Positions 16,226-24,649 of a DNA stretch of 64,000 nucleotides are shown here, piece by piece. The notes below the pieces were generated by a model. That model worked only from the letters and a program-made list of their open reading frames with translations, searched no databases and was not told the DNA's origin. The DNA is from Sphingopyxis sp. GTDB lineage: Bacteria; Pseudomonadota; Alphaproteobacteria; Sphingomonadales; Sphingomonadaceae. Both the position numbers and the translations under genes were made by a program. The DNA is taken from assembly GCA_016793775.1 (NCBI GenBank), contig JAEULK010000030.1:1-64000 (forward strand). Reading direction: 5' to 3'. Numbering within the stretch: the stretch's first letter is position 1; every line of letters begins with the position of its first letter.

Positions 16226-17359
16226 ATGACCACCACGCGCCATTACGGGATGGACTGGCTTCGCATCGGGGCGTTCGCGCTGCTCATCCTCTATCATATC
16301 GGCATGTATTTCGTGCCGTGGGGCTGGCATGTGAAAATTGCCGAGCCGCTCGACTGGGTGGCGATCCCGATGCTGGCGACGAACAGCTGGCGGCTGGCGC
16401 TGTTGTTCCTCGTGTCGGGTTATGCGAGCGCTGCGCTGTTCGCGAAGCTCGGCGGGCCGGGCGGGTTTGCGAGGTCGCGCAGTGCGCGGCTGCTGGTCCC
16501 GCTGCTGTTCGGCATGGCCGTCATCGTCCCGCCGCAGCCGTGGATCGACCTCAAAGGGCAGCATGGCTATCCCCACGACTTCCTGCATTTCTGGCTGCGC
16601 GATTATTTCGGTTTCCAGTTCATCGACGGTATCGCGCTGCCGACGTGGCAGCATCTGTGGTTCGTCGTGTACCTCTGGGTCTATACGATGCTCGCGGCAC
16701 TGCTGCTCGCGCTGATCCCGGTGGGTGCGCGGGAGCGGATCGCCGATGGCGCGGCGCACCTGCTCGGCGGGTGGCGGTTGCCGGTCGTGCCGGCGCTGTG
16801 GTGGATCATCCTGTATCTGGTATTCCCCGATCATGACGAAACGCACGGGCTGTTCGACGATGGGCCGTCGCACCTTCATTATCTCGCGGCTTTCGGCATC
16901 GGCTGGCTGCTGCGCGTCCGGCCGATATTGTTCGAGGCGGTGGCGCGCTGGTGGAAGGTGGCGCTGGTGCTGGGTCTGCTCGCCTTCATCCCCGTCGCGT
17001 GGATCGAAGGAACCTGGCCCGGCGACACGCGCGCTCCCAACTGGGTGTTCCTGCCCTATCATGTCGCGCGCCACGTCAACGGCTGGCTGATCATCGTCGC
17101 GCTGGTCGGGATCGCGGACACCTATTGGAACCGCGACCATCCCCGGCGCGCGATGCTCGCCGAGGCGGTCTTCCCTTTCTATATCATCCACCAGACGATC
17201 ATCGTGGTGGTCGGCTGGTGGCTGCTGCAGGGACAGGTCGCGGCGCTGCCGTCGTTCCTGATCCTGATCGCCGCGACGGTGACGGGATGCTGGCTTTTTT
17301 ACTGGATCGGGCGCAGCATCGGCTGGCTGCGGCCGCTGATCGGACTGCAACGCAAATAG
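16226..17359 (+). CDS. Membrane acyltransferase (acyltransferase-3 family)
   Basis: A 377-aa polytopic membrane protein with about ten helices, similar to the OpgC/acyltransferase-3 group that adds acyl groups to glycans or other extracytoplasmic substrates. Family marks are MDWLRIGAFALLILYHIGMYFV (first helix with conserved Arg and His), SGYASAALFAK, WHLWFV-like QHLWFVVYLWVYT and FPFYIIHQTIIVVVGWW near the end. The acceptor is unknown. A small two-helix protein follows after 10 bases and is likely co-transcribed. Confidence 0.85.
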   Translation: MTTTRHYGMDWLRIGAFALLILYHIGMYFVPWGWHVKIAEPLDWVAIPMLATNSWRLALLFLVSGYASAALFAKLGGPGGFARSRSARLLVPLLFGMAVIVPPQPWIDLKGQHGYPHDFLHFWLRDYFGFQFIDGIALPTWQHLWFVVYLWVYTMLAALLLALIPVGARERIADGAAHLLGGWRLPVVPALWWIILYLVFPDHDETHGLFDDGPSHLHYLAAFGIGWLLRVRPILFEAVARWWKVALVLGLLAFIPVAWIEGTWPGDTRAPNWVFLPYHVARHVNGWLIIVALVGIADTYWNRDHPRRAMLAEAVFPFYIIHQTIIVVVGWWLLQGQVAALPSFLILIAATVTGCWLFYWIGRSIGWLRPLIGLQRK

Positions 17360-17369
17360 GGAGAGCGAC

Positions 17370-17570
17370 ATGGGCGCAGTGAAGGGCATCATGGCGGTCG
17401 TCGGGATCGCCGCGATCATGATGGGCGGGCTGTGGATCTTGCAGGGACTCGACATCGTGCGCTGGCCGGCGAGCAGCTTCATGCTCGGCGACCTGACCTG
17501 GACGCGCAACGGCACCGTGCTCGCGGTGATCGGCATCGTGCTGATCTGGTTCGCGCGCAGAAAGCCGTGA
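17370..17570 (+). CDS. Small two-helix membrane protein (unknown)
   Basis: 66 residues with an N-terminal helix (MAVVGIAAIMMGGLWILQGL) and a C-terminal helix (GTVLAVIGIVLIWFARR) joined by an aromatic/polar loop. The gene starts ten bases after the acyltransferase stop, with GGGAGAG seven bases before the ATG, so it belongs to the same transcript. Similar short proteins are common in proteobacteria without assigned function; it may support the acyltransferase. Confidence 0.7.
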   Translation: MGAVKGIMAVVGIAAIMMGGLWILQGLDIVRWPASSFMLGDLTWTRNGTVLAVIGIVLIWFARRKP

Positions 17571-17580
17571 GGCCCAGTCG

Positions 17581-17594
17581 ACTACATTTGTAGT
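17581..17594. promoter_or_regulatory. BlaI/CopY-type operator upstream of the S41 peptidase
   Basis: ACTACATTTGTAGT has perfect ACTACA/TGTAGT half-sites, the TACA-N2-TGTA pattern bound by BlaI/MecI/CopY winged-helix repressors. It lies about 60 bases before the peptidase ATG, close to a TTGTTC-N16-TACACT promoter-like pair. Confidence 0.55.
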
Positions 17595-17652
17595 TGTTCT
17601 GTATTGCTTGTGTGATACACTTTCTCCATCCGGGGCTGGATTGGAGATAGGA

Positions 17653-18762
17653 ATGATTCGTTCTTCGCGACCGTTACCCTCGCTGCTGCTGGCCGCCGGT
17701 ATGGCCGTCCTGCCCGTGATCGCGCCACCCCCCGCTTCGGCGGAGGAGGCCGCGGCGGCACCGCAGGCCAATGACATTGCCGAAGCCTATGCCGCGCTGC
17801 TCGCGCGCGACTATGTCTATCCCGAGACCGGCGCGCGTTATGCCGCCGCGATCCGTGCCGCCATCGCCGCCGGACGCTATCGGGCGCTGACGGGCGAGGC
17901 GCTCGGCCAGGCGATCGATGCCGATGTGAATGCGGTGGCGCCCGACGGCCATTTGCGGCTGCGCCCCCCCGAAGGCGCCGCGCCCCCGGCGGCCGCTCCG
18001 GGTGCCGCCGTGCCGGCCCCGCGCCCGAAGAAAATACCGGTCGAACAGGCGGGCTGGATCGCGCCGGGCATCGCCTTCGTCCGCTTCAACGTCTTTCCGA
18101 TGGAGGCCGAGGTCACCGCGGCGGCGGCGAAATTCATGGCCGACCATGCCGATGCCAGGGCGATCATCTTCGACATCCGCACCCATAATGGCGGCGGGCT
18201 CGACCAGATGGACGTGATCTTCCCCTGGCTGTTCGCCGAGCCGACGCGGCTGGTGACGATGGCGACGCGCGCCTCGGTCGACGCGCGCGGCGGGTCGCCG
18301 ATCGACGGGCTGCCGTCGATGCGGGTGGTGAAGGGCGATACGGGCATGGTGACGCGCGAACATTGGGCGACGCCGAACAGCGACACGCGGCTGCGCGATG
18401 CGAAAGTCTATGTGCTGACCTCGGGCGCGAGCGCGTCGGCGGCCGAGCATTTCTCGCTCGCGATGAAGCATAGGGGGCGCGGCGTACTGGTCGGCGACCC
18501 GACCGCGGGCGCCAATCATTTCGGCAGCGGCGAGAATCTGGGCGGCGGCTATTCCGCCTTTATCCCGGTCGGGCGCACCTATGACCCCGCGACCGGCAAG
18601 GATTGGGAGGGTGTCGGCGTGCTGCCCGACATCGCGGTGCCGCCCGCGCAGGCGCTCGAACGCGTGCTGACCGAGCTCGGCGTCGAGGCGGCGGAGGCGA
18701 AGCGGCTGTCGGACGAGCGCATGCCGAGCTGGCCGATGGAGCGGCGCAAGCCGCGGAAGTAA
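17653..18762 (+). CDS. S41-family C-terminal processing-like peptidase, secreted
   Basis: A 369-aa exported serine peptidase of the tail-specific/IRBP type. Residues 1-31 form a signal peptide ending ASA. An N-terminal helical domain (about 35-110) precedes the S41 core: FVRFNVFPME, IIFDIRTHNGGGLDQMD, the Ser motif VLTSGASASAAEHF, then AMKHRGRGVLVGDPTAGANHFG. No PDZ domain is seen. ATG 17653 is preferred since GGAGATAGGA precedes it. The upstream BlaI-type operator suggests control by an antibiotic- or envelope-stress responsive BlaI repressor, although no blaI/blaR1 pair is in the window. Confidence 0.88.
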   Translation: MIRSSRPLPSLLLAAGMAVLPVIAPPPASAEEAAAAPQANDIAEAYAALLARDYVYPETGARYAAAIRAAIAAGRYRALTGEALGQAIDADVNAVAPDGHLRLRPPEGAAPPAAAPGAAVPAPRPKKIPVEQAGWIAPGIAFVRFNVFPMEAEVTAAAAKFMADHADARAIIFDIRTHNGGGLDQMDVIFPWLFAEPTRLVTMATRASVDARGGSPIDGLPSMRVVKGDTGMVTREHWATPNSDTRLRDAKVYVLTSGASASAAEHFSLAMKHRGRGVLVGDPTAGANHFGSGENLGGGYSAFIPVGRTYDPATGKDWEGVGVLPDIAVPPAQALERVLTELGVEAAEAKRLSDERMPSWPMERRKPRK

Positions 18763-18778
18763 GCGCTGCCCATCCCCG

Positions 18779-18846
18779 CTTTGTCGAGCGAAGTGGAAAC
18801 ACCCTGGCGCGGTGCCAGACGCATCTCGACCTCACTCGATGCAAAC
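18779..18846. repeat. Degenerate copy of the GTCGAG palindrome family
   Basis: TTTGTCGAGCGAAGTGGAAAC and its imperfect inverse GCATCTCGACCTCACTCGA resemble the better-preserved element at 44656-44733. It fills the convergent gap between the S41 peptidase and a GNAT gene. Confidence 0.45.
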
Positions 18847-18858
18847 GGGATTCAGGAG

Positions 18859-19338
18859 TTATGATGCAGCGAGGCGGGTGAGCGCGTCGCCGTCGACGCG
18901 CATCACCGTCCATTCGTCCATCAGCCTGGCGTCGAGGCTTTGGTAGAAACCGATCGCGGGGGCGTTCCAGTCGAGCACCGACCATTCGAGCCGCGCGCAA
19001 TCGCGTGTCGTGCACAGCTTCGCGAGGTGCGCGAGCAGCGCCCTTCCAAGTCCCGATCCGCGTGCTTCGGGTCGCACGAACAAATCTTCCAGATAAATGC
19101 CCGGCTTGCCCTCGAAGGTCGAAAAATTGTGGAAGAAGAGCGCGAAGCCCTGCGGCGCGCCATCGATCTCGCCGATCACCACCTCGGCATAGGGCCGCGC
19201 GCCGAACAGGCGGTCGCCTAGCGTGGCTTCATCGAAGCGCACCTCGTGCGCGAGTTTCTCATAATCGGCGAGGTCGCGGATGAACTGCGCGATCAGCGGC
19301 AGGTCGGCGGGCGAGGCGGGGCGGATCGAAAGGGTCAC
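18859..19338 (-). CDS. GNAT-family acetyltransferase, SSAT/thialysine type
   Basis: A 159-aa N-acetyltransferase. SIRPASPADLPLIAQFIRDLADYEKL at the N terminus, FFHNFSTFEGKPGIYLEDLFV and the acetyl-CoA loop PEARGSGLGRALL match the spermidine/spermine-thialysine acetyltransferase subfamily, and WSVLDWNAPAIGFYQSL is its conserved C-terminal motif. It probably acetylates a polyamine or small amine with acetyl-CoA. GTG at 19338 with AGGAT eight bases upstream is the best start; longer readings run into low-quality sequence. Confidence 0.83.
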   Translation of the reverse strand: MTLSIRPASPADLPLIAQFIRDLADYEKLAHEVRFDEATLGDRLFGARPYAEVVIGEIDGAPQGFALFFHNFSTFEGKPGIYLEDLFVRPEARGSGLGRALLAHLAKLCTTRDCARLEWSVLDWNAPAIGFYQSLDARLMDEWTVMRVDGDALTRLAAS

Positions 19339-19404
19339 GCGATTATCCTGCAAAGAGCGACGTTGCGGCGCTTTTAACGATGGCGGGGCGAGGGGCAATG
19401 CCAC

Positions 19405-19776
19405 TCATTCGACGAGACCCTGCTTGCGATAATCGAGATGCTCGCGGCCCCATGCACGAATGGCGTGCATCAGCGGGCGCACCGTTTCGCCGTGCGGCGA
19501 AATTTCATATTCGACGTGCGAGGGCGCGAGCGAGTGGACGGCGCGCACGATCAGCCGCTCTTCCTCCAGACCCCGCAACGTTTCGGTCAGCACCTTGTGC
19601 GACACTTCAGGGATCAGGCGCCGAAGCTCGTTGAAGCGGCGCGTGCCGCTGTCGAGATAATAGAGGCAGATCAGGCTCCATTTGCCGCCGATCGCGTTCA
19701 GCGCCGCGGTCATCGGGCAATTGGTCATCGGGGTCGGCGTGTTCGCCTCTGCGTCCGATGGATTCGATGTCGCCAT
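19405..19776 (-). CDS. HxlR-family transcriptional regulator
   Basis: A 123-aa winged-helix repressor. NCPMTAALNAIGGKWSLICLYYL is the HxlR hallmark, with the conserved Cys used by redox- or aldehyde-sensing members; it is followed by RRFNELRRLIPEVSHKVLTETLRGLEEERLI (recognition helix) and the beta wing PSHVEYEISPHGETVRPLM. ATG 19776 has GGGAG upstream. It is transcribed away from a NIPSNAP gene, the usual arrangement for an HxlR regulator and its target. Confidence 0.9.
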   Translation of the reverse strand: MATSNPSDAEANTPTPMTNCPMTAALNAIGGKWSLICLYYLDSGTRRFNELRRLIPEVSHKVLTETLRGLEEERLIVRAVHSLAPSHVEYEISPHGETVRPLMHAIRAWGREHLDYRKQGLVE

Positions 19777-19797
19777 GACCTGCTCCCGGTTACCAGA

Positions 19798-19809
19798 AAG
19801 TGCGTCCTT
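19798..19809. promoter_or_regulatory. Candidate HxlR operator
   Basis: AAGTGCGTCCTT, preceded by GGTTACCAGA, is a near-palindrome resembling the AAGTGCGTACTT sites seen in front of many HxlR-controlled genes. It lies in the 66-bp gap between the divergent HxlR and NIPSNAP genes, placed to govern both. The consensus is from memory. Confidence 0.45.
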
Positions 19810-19842
19810 GTCGCGGCTTCCGGCAGCGGACAGGATGACGCG

Positions 19843-20157
19843 ATGATCGTCGAGATGCGGACCTATCAGACCAGGCCGGGAATGCGGACCCGCTTTATCG
19901 AGATTTTCGAGGCGAAGACGCGGCCCGAGCATGAGCGGCTGGGCATGTGCATCATGGGGCCGTTCCTGAGCGTCGAGAATCCCGACACCTTCTTTTTCAT
20001 GCGCGGCTTTCCCGACATCGAAAGCCGCGAGACGATGAAGGCGACTTTTTACGAAGGGCGGCTGTGGAAAGAGGAGTTGGAGGGAGTGCTGATGCCGATG
20101 CTCGAAAATTGCGATGTGGTCGTCGTCGACGATCCCGACGGCCGGATCGCGTGGTGA
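19843..20157 (+). CDS. NIPSNAP-family protein
   Basis: A 104-aa protein of the NIPSNAP / dimeric alpha-beta barrel type: MIVEMRTYQTRPGMRTRFIEIFEAKTRPEHERLG is the family N terminus and NPDTFFFMRGFPDIESRE its central strand. Members often bind small ligands or act as monooxygenase-like folds, but activity is mostly undefined. It is followed with a GTGA overlap by a secreted DUF4440-containing protein and faces the HxlR regulator, so both are likely induced when that repressor is released. Confidence 0.8.
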   Translation: MIVEMRTYQTRPGMRTRFIEIFEAKTRPEHERLGMCIMGPFLSVENPDTFFFMRGFPDIESRETMKATFYEGRLWKEELEGVLMPMLENCDVVVVDDPDGRIAW

Positions 20158-21098
20158 GCGTGCGATGGCTGGCGCTGGCACTGCTGGTCGCGGGGCCGGG
20201 CGGTTCGGCAATTGCGCAGTCGGCGCCCGCCACGTCCGCGGAAACCACGCGCGACGGCCAGCGCGATTTCGATTTCGAGATCGGCGAATGGACGACCGAC
20301 GTGCGCGTGCTGCGCAATCCCTTGTCGGGCCAGCCGCCGGTCTGGGCCGAATATCGCGGGACGAGCGTGGTCCGGGGCCTGATGGACAGCCGCGCGAACA
20401 GTGTCGCGCTGTCGGTCGCGGGCCCGGCGGGAAAAATCGAGGGTATTTCGCTCCGGCTCTACGATCCCGGCGCGCGTCGCTGGAGCCTCAACTTCGCCAG
20501 CCTTGGCGATGGCGCGATGACCCCGCCGGTGATCGGCGGGTTCGACGGCAAAGGACGCGGCATCTTTTATGGCGACGACAGGCTGGGCGCGCGCGAGATC
20601 CGGGTGCGGTTCGTCATCACGCAGGTGTCGGCTGACGAGGCGCGGTTCGAGCAGGCCTTTTCCGCCGACAATGGCGCGACATGGGAGGTGAACTGGATCG
20701 CGGTCGATCGTCGGGTGCAATCCGTCGTCGCCTTGCCCGCCGATCTCGCGCAGGCGGTGGACGCGCATAACCGCGCGACGATAGCCAAGGATATCGGGGC
20801 GCTGGGCGCGCTGGTGACCGATGACTATCTGCTGGTGAACTCCGACGCGACGACGCAGGACAAAAGCTCCTATCTCGCCGATTTCGAGAAGCCCGATTTC
20901 CGGATCGAGCCGTTCACGATCGAGCAGCCGATCGCCCGTGTCGACGGCGACACGGCGGTGACGGGCGGCCTCATGGCGCTGCGCTGGACGCAGGCCGGAC
21001 GGCAGGAGAGCCGCCGCCTGCGCATCGCGAATGTATGGATCAAGCAGGGCGGGCGCTGGCGGATCGCTTATACCCAGCTGACCCGCGTGCCGGATTAA
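20154..21098 (+). CDS. Secreted two-domain protein (DUF1579-like plus DUF4440/SnoaL-like)
   Basis: A 314-aa exported protein. GTG 20154 overlaps the NIPSNAP stop and begins a signal peptide (RWLALALLVAGPGGSAIAQS). The first domain (about residues 35-180, RDFDFEIGEWTTDVRVL onward) resembles lipocalin-like DUF1579. The second (about 190-312, DLAQAVDAHNRATIAKDIGALGALVTDDYLLVN to WRIAYTQLTRV) is a cone-shaped NTF2-like DUF4440 domain. The fusion is probably natural since one frame spans both. Function unknown; coupling to NIPSNAP and HxlR suggests a role in handling a reactive small molecule. Confidence 0.7.
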   Translation: MSVRWLALALLVAGPGGSAIAQSAPATSAETTRDGQRDFDFEIGEWTTDVRVLRNPLSGQPPVWAEYRGTSVVRGLMDSRANSVALSVAGPAGKIEGISLRLYDPGARRWSLNFASLGDGAMTPPVIGGFDGKGRGIFYGDDRLGAREIRVRFVITQVSADEARFEQAFSADNGATWEVNWIAVDRRVQSVVALPADLAQAVDAHNRATIAKDIGALGALVTDDYLLVNSDATTQDKSSYLADFEKPDFRIEPFTIEQPIARVDGDTAVTGGLMALRWTQAGRQESRRLRIANVWIKQGGRWRIAYTQLTRVPD

Positions 21099-21128
21099 CG
21101 CGGGCCGCGCGCAGAATATTTCTCTTCT

Positions 21129-21219
21129 CGTCACCCCGGACTTGACCCGGGGTCCCGCTTGATGACCGGGCCTGCCGATGCTTCAAAAAGCGGGATCCCG
21201 GGTCAAGCCCGGGATGACG
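21129..21219. repeat. GTCACCCCGG/CCGGGATGAC extragenic palindrome, copy A
   Basis: Two 32-base arms (21129-21160 and 21188-21219) with core ACTTGACCCGGG/CCCGGGTCAAG are nearly perfect inverses. Related copies lie at 29095-29169 and 50361-50449. It occupies the convergent gap before ispG. Confidence 0.85.
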
Positions 21220-21276
21220 CGTGGGGAGGGCCACTCCGAAACGGTCCTCTCGGGCGGCAAACATATGGTTCCGTCT

Positions 21277-22428
21277 CTACGCCGCCTTGCCGTGCAGCGT
21301 GTCCATGCTGACCGCGCTGCCGGCATCGATCTCGGCGGCCTTGGCTTCGACGAGTTTCACGACATGCGCGATCATGTCGGCGTCGGCGACATGATGGTCG
21401 GTGACGCCCGACAGATAGACCATATGCTTGCCGTTGCCGCCGCCGGTGATGCCGATGTCGGTCTCGCGCGCCTCGCCGGGGCCGTTGACGACGCAGCCCA
21501 CTACCGAGAGCGACATCGGGGTCTTGATGTGGCTCAGCGCCTCTTCGAGCGCCTGGACGGTGCGGATGACGTCGAAGCCCTGGCGTGCGCAGCTGGGGCA
21601 CGAGACGACGCGCACGCCGCGGGTGCGCAGGCCCAGCGATTTCAGGATCTCGTAGCCGACGCGGACTTCTTCCTCGGGTTCGGCCGAGAGGCTGACGCGG
21701 ATCGTGTCGCCGATGCCGGCCCAGAGCAGGTTGCCGATGCCGAGCGCCGATTTGACGGTGCCGCCGATCAGCCCGCCCGCCTCGGTGATGCCGAGGTGCA
21801 AGGGGCAGTCGACCGCGTCGGCGAGCTGCATATAGGAGGCGACGGCGAGGAAGACGTCGCTCGCCTTCACCGCGACCTTATAGTCGTGGAAGTCGTGGTC
21901 CTGGAGCAGCTTGATATGGTCGAGCGCGCTTTCGGTCAGCGCCTCGGGGCAGGGTTCGCCATATTTTTCGAGCAGGTCCTTTTCGAGGCTGCCGGCGTTG
22001 ACGCCGATGCGGATCGCGCAGCCATTGGCCTTGGCGGCGCGAACGACCTCGCCGACGCGCTCGGACGAGCCGATGTTGCCGGGGTTGATGCGCAGACACG
22101 CGGCGCCGGCGTCGGCGGCTTCGAGCGCGCGCTTGTAGTGGAAATGGATGTCGGCGATCAGCGGCACCCGCGCGGCGCGGACGATCTTGGCTAGCGATGC
22201 GGTCGAATCGGTGTCGGGGCAGGAGACGCGGATCAGGTCGGCGCCGGCTTCCTCGCAGCGGCGGATCTGGTCGATCGTTGCCACGGCATCGGACGTCAGC
22301 GTGTTGGTCATCGTCTGCACCGTGATCGGGGCGCCGCCGCCGACCGGGACATTGCCGACCATGATCTGGCGGCTGCTGCGCCGCGCAATGTCGCGCCAGG
22401 GGCGCAGGCCGGGATTGTGATCGCTCAT
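21277..22428 (-). CDS. ispG: 4-hydroxy-3-methylbut-2-enyl diphosphate synthase
   Basis: A 383-aa iron-sulfur enzyme of the MEP isoprenoid pathway; it converts ME-cPP to HMBPP using electrons from flavodoxin or ferredoxin. TIM-barrel part: [63 protein letters not shown]. The 4Fe-4S domain shows [12 protein letters not shown] and [12 protein letters not shown] with the three cysteine ligands, then TDIGITGGG. This is the short bacterial form. ATG 22428 has AGGAAC upstream and gives the expected N terminus. Confidence 0.96.
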   Translation of the reverse strand: MSDHNPGLRPWRDIARRSSRQIMVGNVPVGGGAPITVQTMTNTLTSDAVATIDQIRRCEEAGADLIRVSCPDTDSTASLAKIVRAARVPLIADIHFHYKRALEAADAGAACLRINPGNIGSSERVGEVVRAAKANGCAIRIGVNAGSLEKDLLEKYGEPCPEALTESALDHIKLLQDHDFHDYKVAVKASDVFLAVASYMQLADAVDCPLHLGITEAGGLIGGTVKSALGIGNLLWAGIGDTIRVSLSAEPEEEVRVGYEILKSLGLRTRGVRVVSCPSCARQGFDVIRTVQALEEALSHIKTPMSLSVVGCVVNGPGEARETDIGITGGGNGKHMVYLSGVTDHHVADADMIAHVVKLVEAKAAEIDAGSAVSMDTLHGKAA

Positions 22429-22553
22429 CGCTTTACGGGTTCCTGAAAGAGGCTCGCCGCTCTTTAGCGGCGGCGCGGGCGCTTGGCAAAGCGGTTGCGC
22501 TCGCACGATGGCGCCGCCAAGGTCGCGCTCCCCCGCGCCCCCAAGGAAATATC

Positions 22554-23291
22554 ATGCTCCGCCTGCTCGCCGCCCCCGCGCTCCTGATCGCCGTCCCCGC
22601 CGCCGCGCAGGACGTCGCCGATCCGCCGTCGCGATCGTTGTCGGTGTCGGGCGGGGTCGACCTGGTCTCCGACTATCGCTTTCGCGGGCTGTCGCTGTCG
22701 GATGGAGAGGTCGCGGTGCAGCCGACGGTCAATCTCAGCCACGACAGCGGCTTCTACCTCGGCGCCTGGGGATCGAACATCGATGTCGGGCCGGCGGGCG
22801 GCGATGTCGAGATCGACCTGTACGGCGGTTACGAGACCGAGATCGCGTCGGGCACCCGGCTCGACGTCGGGCTGACCTATTATTGGTATGCCGACGCCGA
22901 CAAGGCGTTCGGACCCAGCGACTATGGCGAGGCGGCGGTGCGCCTCTCCTATCTGCTCGGGCCGGTCGAGGCGAAGGGTCGGATCGCCTATGCCTGGGAC
23001 CAGGCGGCGCTGGCTTCGGACGACAGCGTCTATCTCAGCCTCGGGCTGTCGTCGGGCATTCCGAATACCCCGGTCACGCTGTCGGCGGGGGTCGGGTACA
23101 CCGATGGCGCGCTGGCCGCGCTTGCGCCGGGGGGCGATTATCTCGACTGGTCGCTCGGGGCGTCGGCGACATTCGGACCCGTCACCACCGGCGTCAAATA
23201 TGTCGATACCGACATCGCCAAAACCGGGGTCAAGGCGATCGACCGGCGCTACGACGCGACGCTGGTCTTCTCGCTCGGGGTCGTTTTCTGA
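22554..23291 (+). CDS. TorF-family putative porin, first of a tandem pair
   Basis: A 245-aa outer-membrane beta-barrel candidate. Signal peptide MLRLLAAPALLIAVPAAAQ, then the family opening SVSGGVDLVSDYRFRGLSLSDGEVAVQPTVNLSHDSGFYLGAWGSNI, alternating amphipathic strands, and a C terminus ending in an aromatic-like LVFSLGVVF typical for barrel assembly. The protein 225 bases downstream is clearly related, for example in SDYRFRG and HDSGFYLG. Members of this family are thought to be small porins or channel-like proteins; substrate unknown. Confidence 0.85.
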   Translation: MLRLLAAPALLIAVPAAAQDVADPPSRSLSVSGGVDLVSDYRFRGLSLSDGEVAVQPTVNLSHDSGFYLGAWGSNIDVGPAGGDVEIDLYGGYETEIASGTRLDVGLTYYWYADADKAFGPSDYGEAAVRLSYLLGPVEAKGRIAYAWDQAALASDDSVYLSLGLSSGIPNTPVTLSAGVGYTDGALAALAPGGDYLDWSLGASATFGPVTTGVKYVDTDIAKTGVKAIDRRYDATLVFSLGVVF

Positions 23292-23515
23292 ACGGACAAC
23301 GAAAGATTGTTACGACCGCGACCGGATTCGCGACAGGATAGTGTTGCATATTTGTCGCAGCACCCGGATTTTGGACGCGTGACGTGATTTTTTCGATTGT
23401 GCGGCGCAGCAACTTGCCCAAAAGGGACGCACGCATGACCGGACTGGCCCGAAACAGAGGCTGGCTGTCACGCAGCAGGCAGGGACGATCCGTTTTTCCA
23501 TTTGGGGATCTGTCC

Positions 23516-24247
23516 ATGAAGAAACTCTCCCGCGCATGCCTCGGCATGCTTCTCGCCGCCGTTGCGGTTCCCTCCACGGCTTTCGCCCAGGACGAAGAAG
23601 ACACCGACGGCATCACCATCACGGGCGGTGCGACGGTCGTCAGCGACTATCGTTTCCGCGGTTTCAGCCAGTCGAACGAAGAAGGCGCGATCCAGGGCAC
23701 CTTCACCATCGCGCACGACAGCGGCTTCTACCTCGGCACCTGGGGGTCGAGCATCGGCTTCAACAACGGCACCGAGATCGATCTCTATGGCGGCTTTGCC
23801 AAGGAGATCGCCCCCGGCCTGACCGGCGACATCGGCGTGACCGCCTATACCTATCCCGGCGCCAACAACACGACGGTCATCGAGCCCTATGTGGCGCTGA
23901 CCGGCACGATCGGGCCGGCATCGGTCAAGGGCGGCCTCGCCTGGGCGCCCGGCGGCCAGAATTCGCTCGGCGACGAAAGCGCCATCTATGCCTATACCGA
24001 CATCGGCGTCGCGATTCCCGACACCCCGGTAAAGCTGAAGGCGCACCTCGGCTATGCCAACAGCGACAGCTATTTGGGCGGCCTCGACGGCGAAGTCTTC
24101 GACTATTCGGTCGGCGTCGATTTCACCTGGAAGGCGCTGACGCTGGGCATTTCCTATGTGAACACCGATGCGCCCAAGATCGGCGGCTACAAGGAAGCCA
24201 TCGGGGCCGACGGCGCTGTCCTGTTTTCGCTCGGCGCCGCTTTCTGA
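23516..24247 (+). CDS. TorF-family putative porin, second of a tandem pair
   Basis: A 243-aa paralogue of the preceding gene: signal peptide MKKLSRACLGMLLAAVAVPSTAFAQ, acidic linker DEEDTDG, then TITGGATVVSDYRFRGFSQSNEEGAIQGTFTIAHDSGFYLGTWGSSI and a C terminus VLFSLGAAF. ATG 23516 sits right before the signal peptide. The 224-bp gap upstream probably contains its own promoter, so the two copies can be expressed separately. It is followed by a strong stem-loop and a separate terminator. Confidence 0.86.
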   Translation: MKKLSRACLGMLLAAVAVPSTAFAQDEEDTDGITITGGATVVSDYRFRGFSQSNEEGAIQGTFTIAHDSGFYLGTWGSSIGFNNGTEIDLYGGFAKEIAPGLTGDIGVTAYTYPGANNTTVIEPYVALTGTIGPASVKGGLAWAPGGQNSLGDESAIYAYTDIGVAIPDTPVKLKAHLGYANSDSYLGGLDGEVFDYSVGVDFTWKALTLGISYVNTDAPKIGGYKEAIGADGAVLFSLGAAF

Positions 24248-24257
24248 CGCCTTGCGC

Positions 24258-24287
24258 GGAGGCGGCCTCTGGGGGGAGGCCGCCTCC
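24258..24287 (+). other. Perfect 12-bp stem-loop after the TorF pair
   Basis: GGAGGCGGCCTC, loop TGGGGG, GAGGCCGCCTCC, ten bases after the TorF stop. It lacks a T-run and could stabilise the 3' end of the messenger; the true terminator follows. Confidence 0.6.
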
Positions 24288-24309
24288 CTATTCTCTCTTG
24301 ACGGAAAGG

Positions 24310-24331
24310 GCCGGCGTTTCGCCGGCTTTTT
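24310..24331 (+). terminator. Rho-independent terminator after the TorF pair
   Basis: GCCGGCG, loop TTT, CGCCGGC (7 perfect pairs) followed at once by TTTTT. Confidence 0.9.
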
Positions 24332-24386
24332 CTGTTTGGGAGGGTTGGTTTTGGGCGGTGACGGACGTTGATCTCCCTTCCCTAGA

Positions 24387-24550
24387 AAGGCGATTGTGCA
24401 GTTTACAAACGCTGGGGTTCGCGGATGTCGGTTTTGCGGTGGGGAACCGACGTCCCCCCCCCGCCCCGGCTGCGGGCGGGGAGCCGAATGTCCGTTTCCG
24501 CCCGATACCCGCCGCCCAGGCCTTGGGTTTGCAAAGAAGATAATCGCCTT
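24387..24550. repeat. Inverted-repeat element upstream of sodB
   Basis: AAGGCGATT...TTTACAAAC at 24387-24410 is mirrored as GTTTGCAAA...AATCGCCTT at 24527-24550; between them lies a G/C hairpin (CCCCGCCC/GGGCGGGG near 24470) and degenerate internal repeats. The 300-bp gap from the terminator to sodB holds this element and no convincing gene. It may be a non-autonomous palindromic element. Confidence 0.5.
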
Positions 24551-24649
24551 CCATTCGGCGGGAAAATTTGCCCGCGAAACCTTGCAACCGCGTGGCGCCC
24601 TACCGAGTTACGACCCTCATCCTCCCCACCAAAAAAGATGGAGACTGCC

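Noticed and set aside
23384-23515. Upstream extension of the second TorF-type protein
   Set aside because: The added residues are basic and non-conserved, while the later ATG begins a perfect signal peptide.
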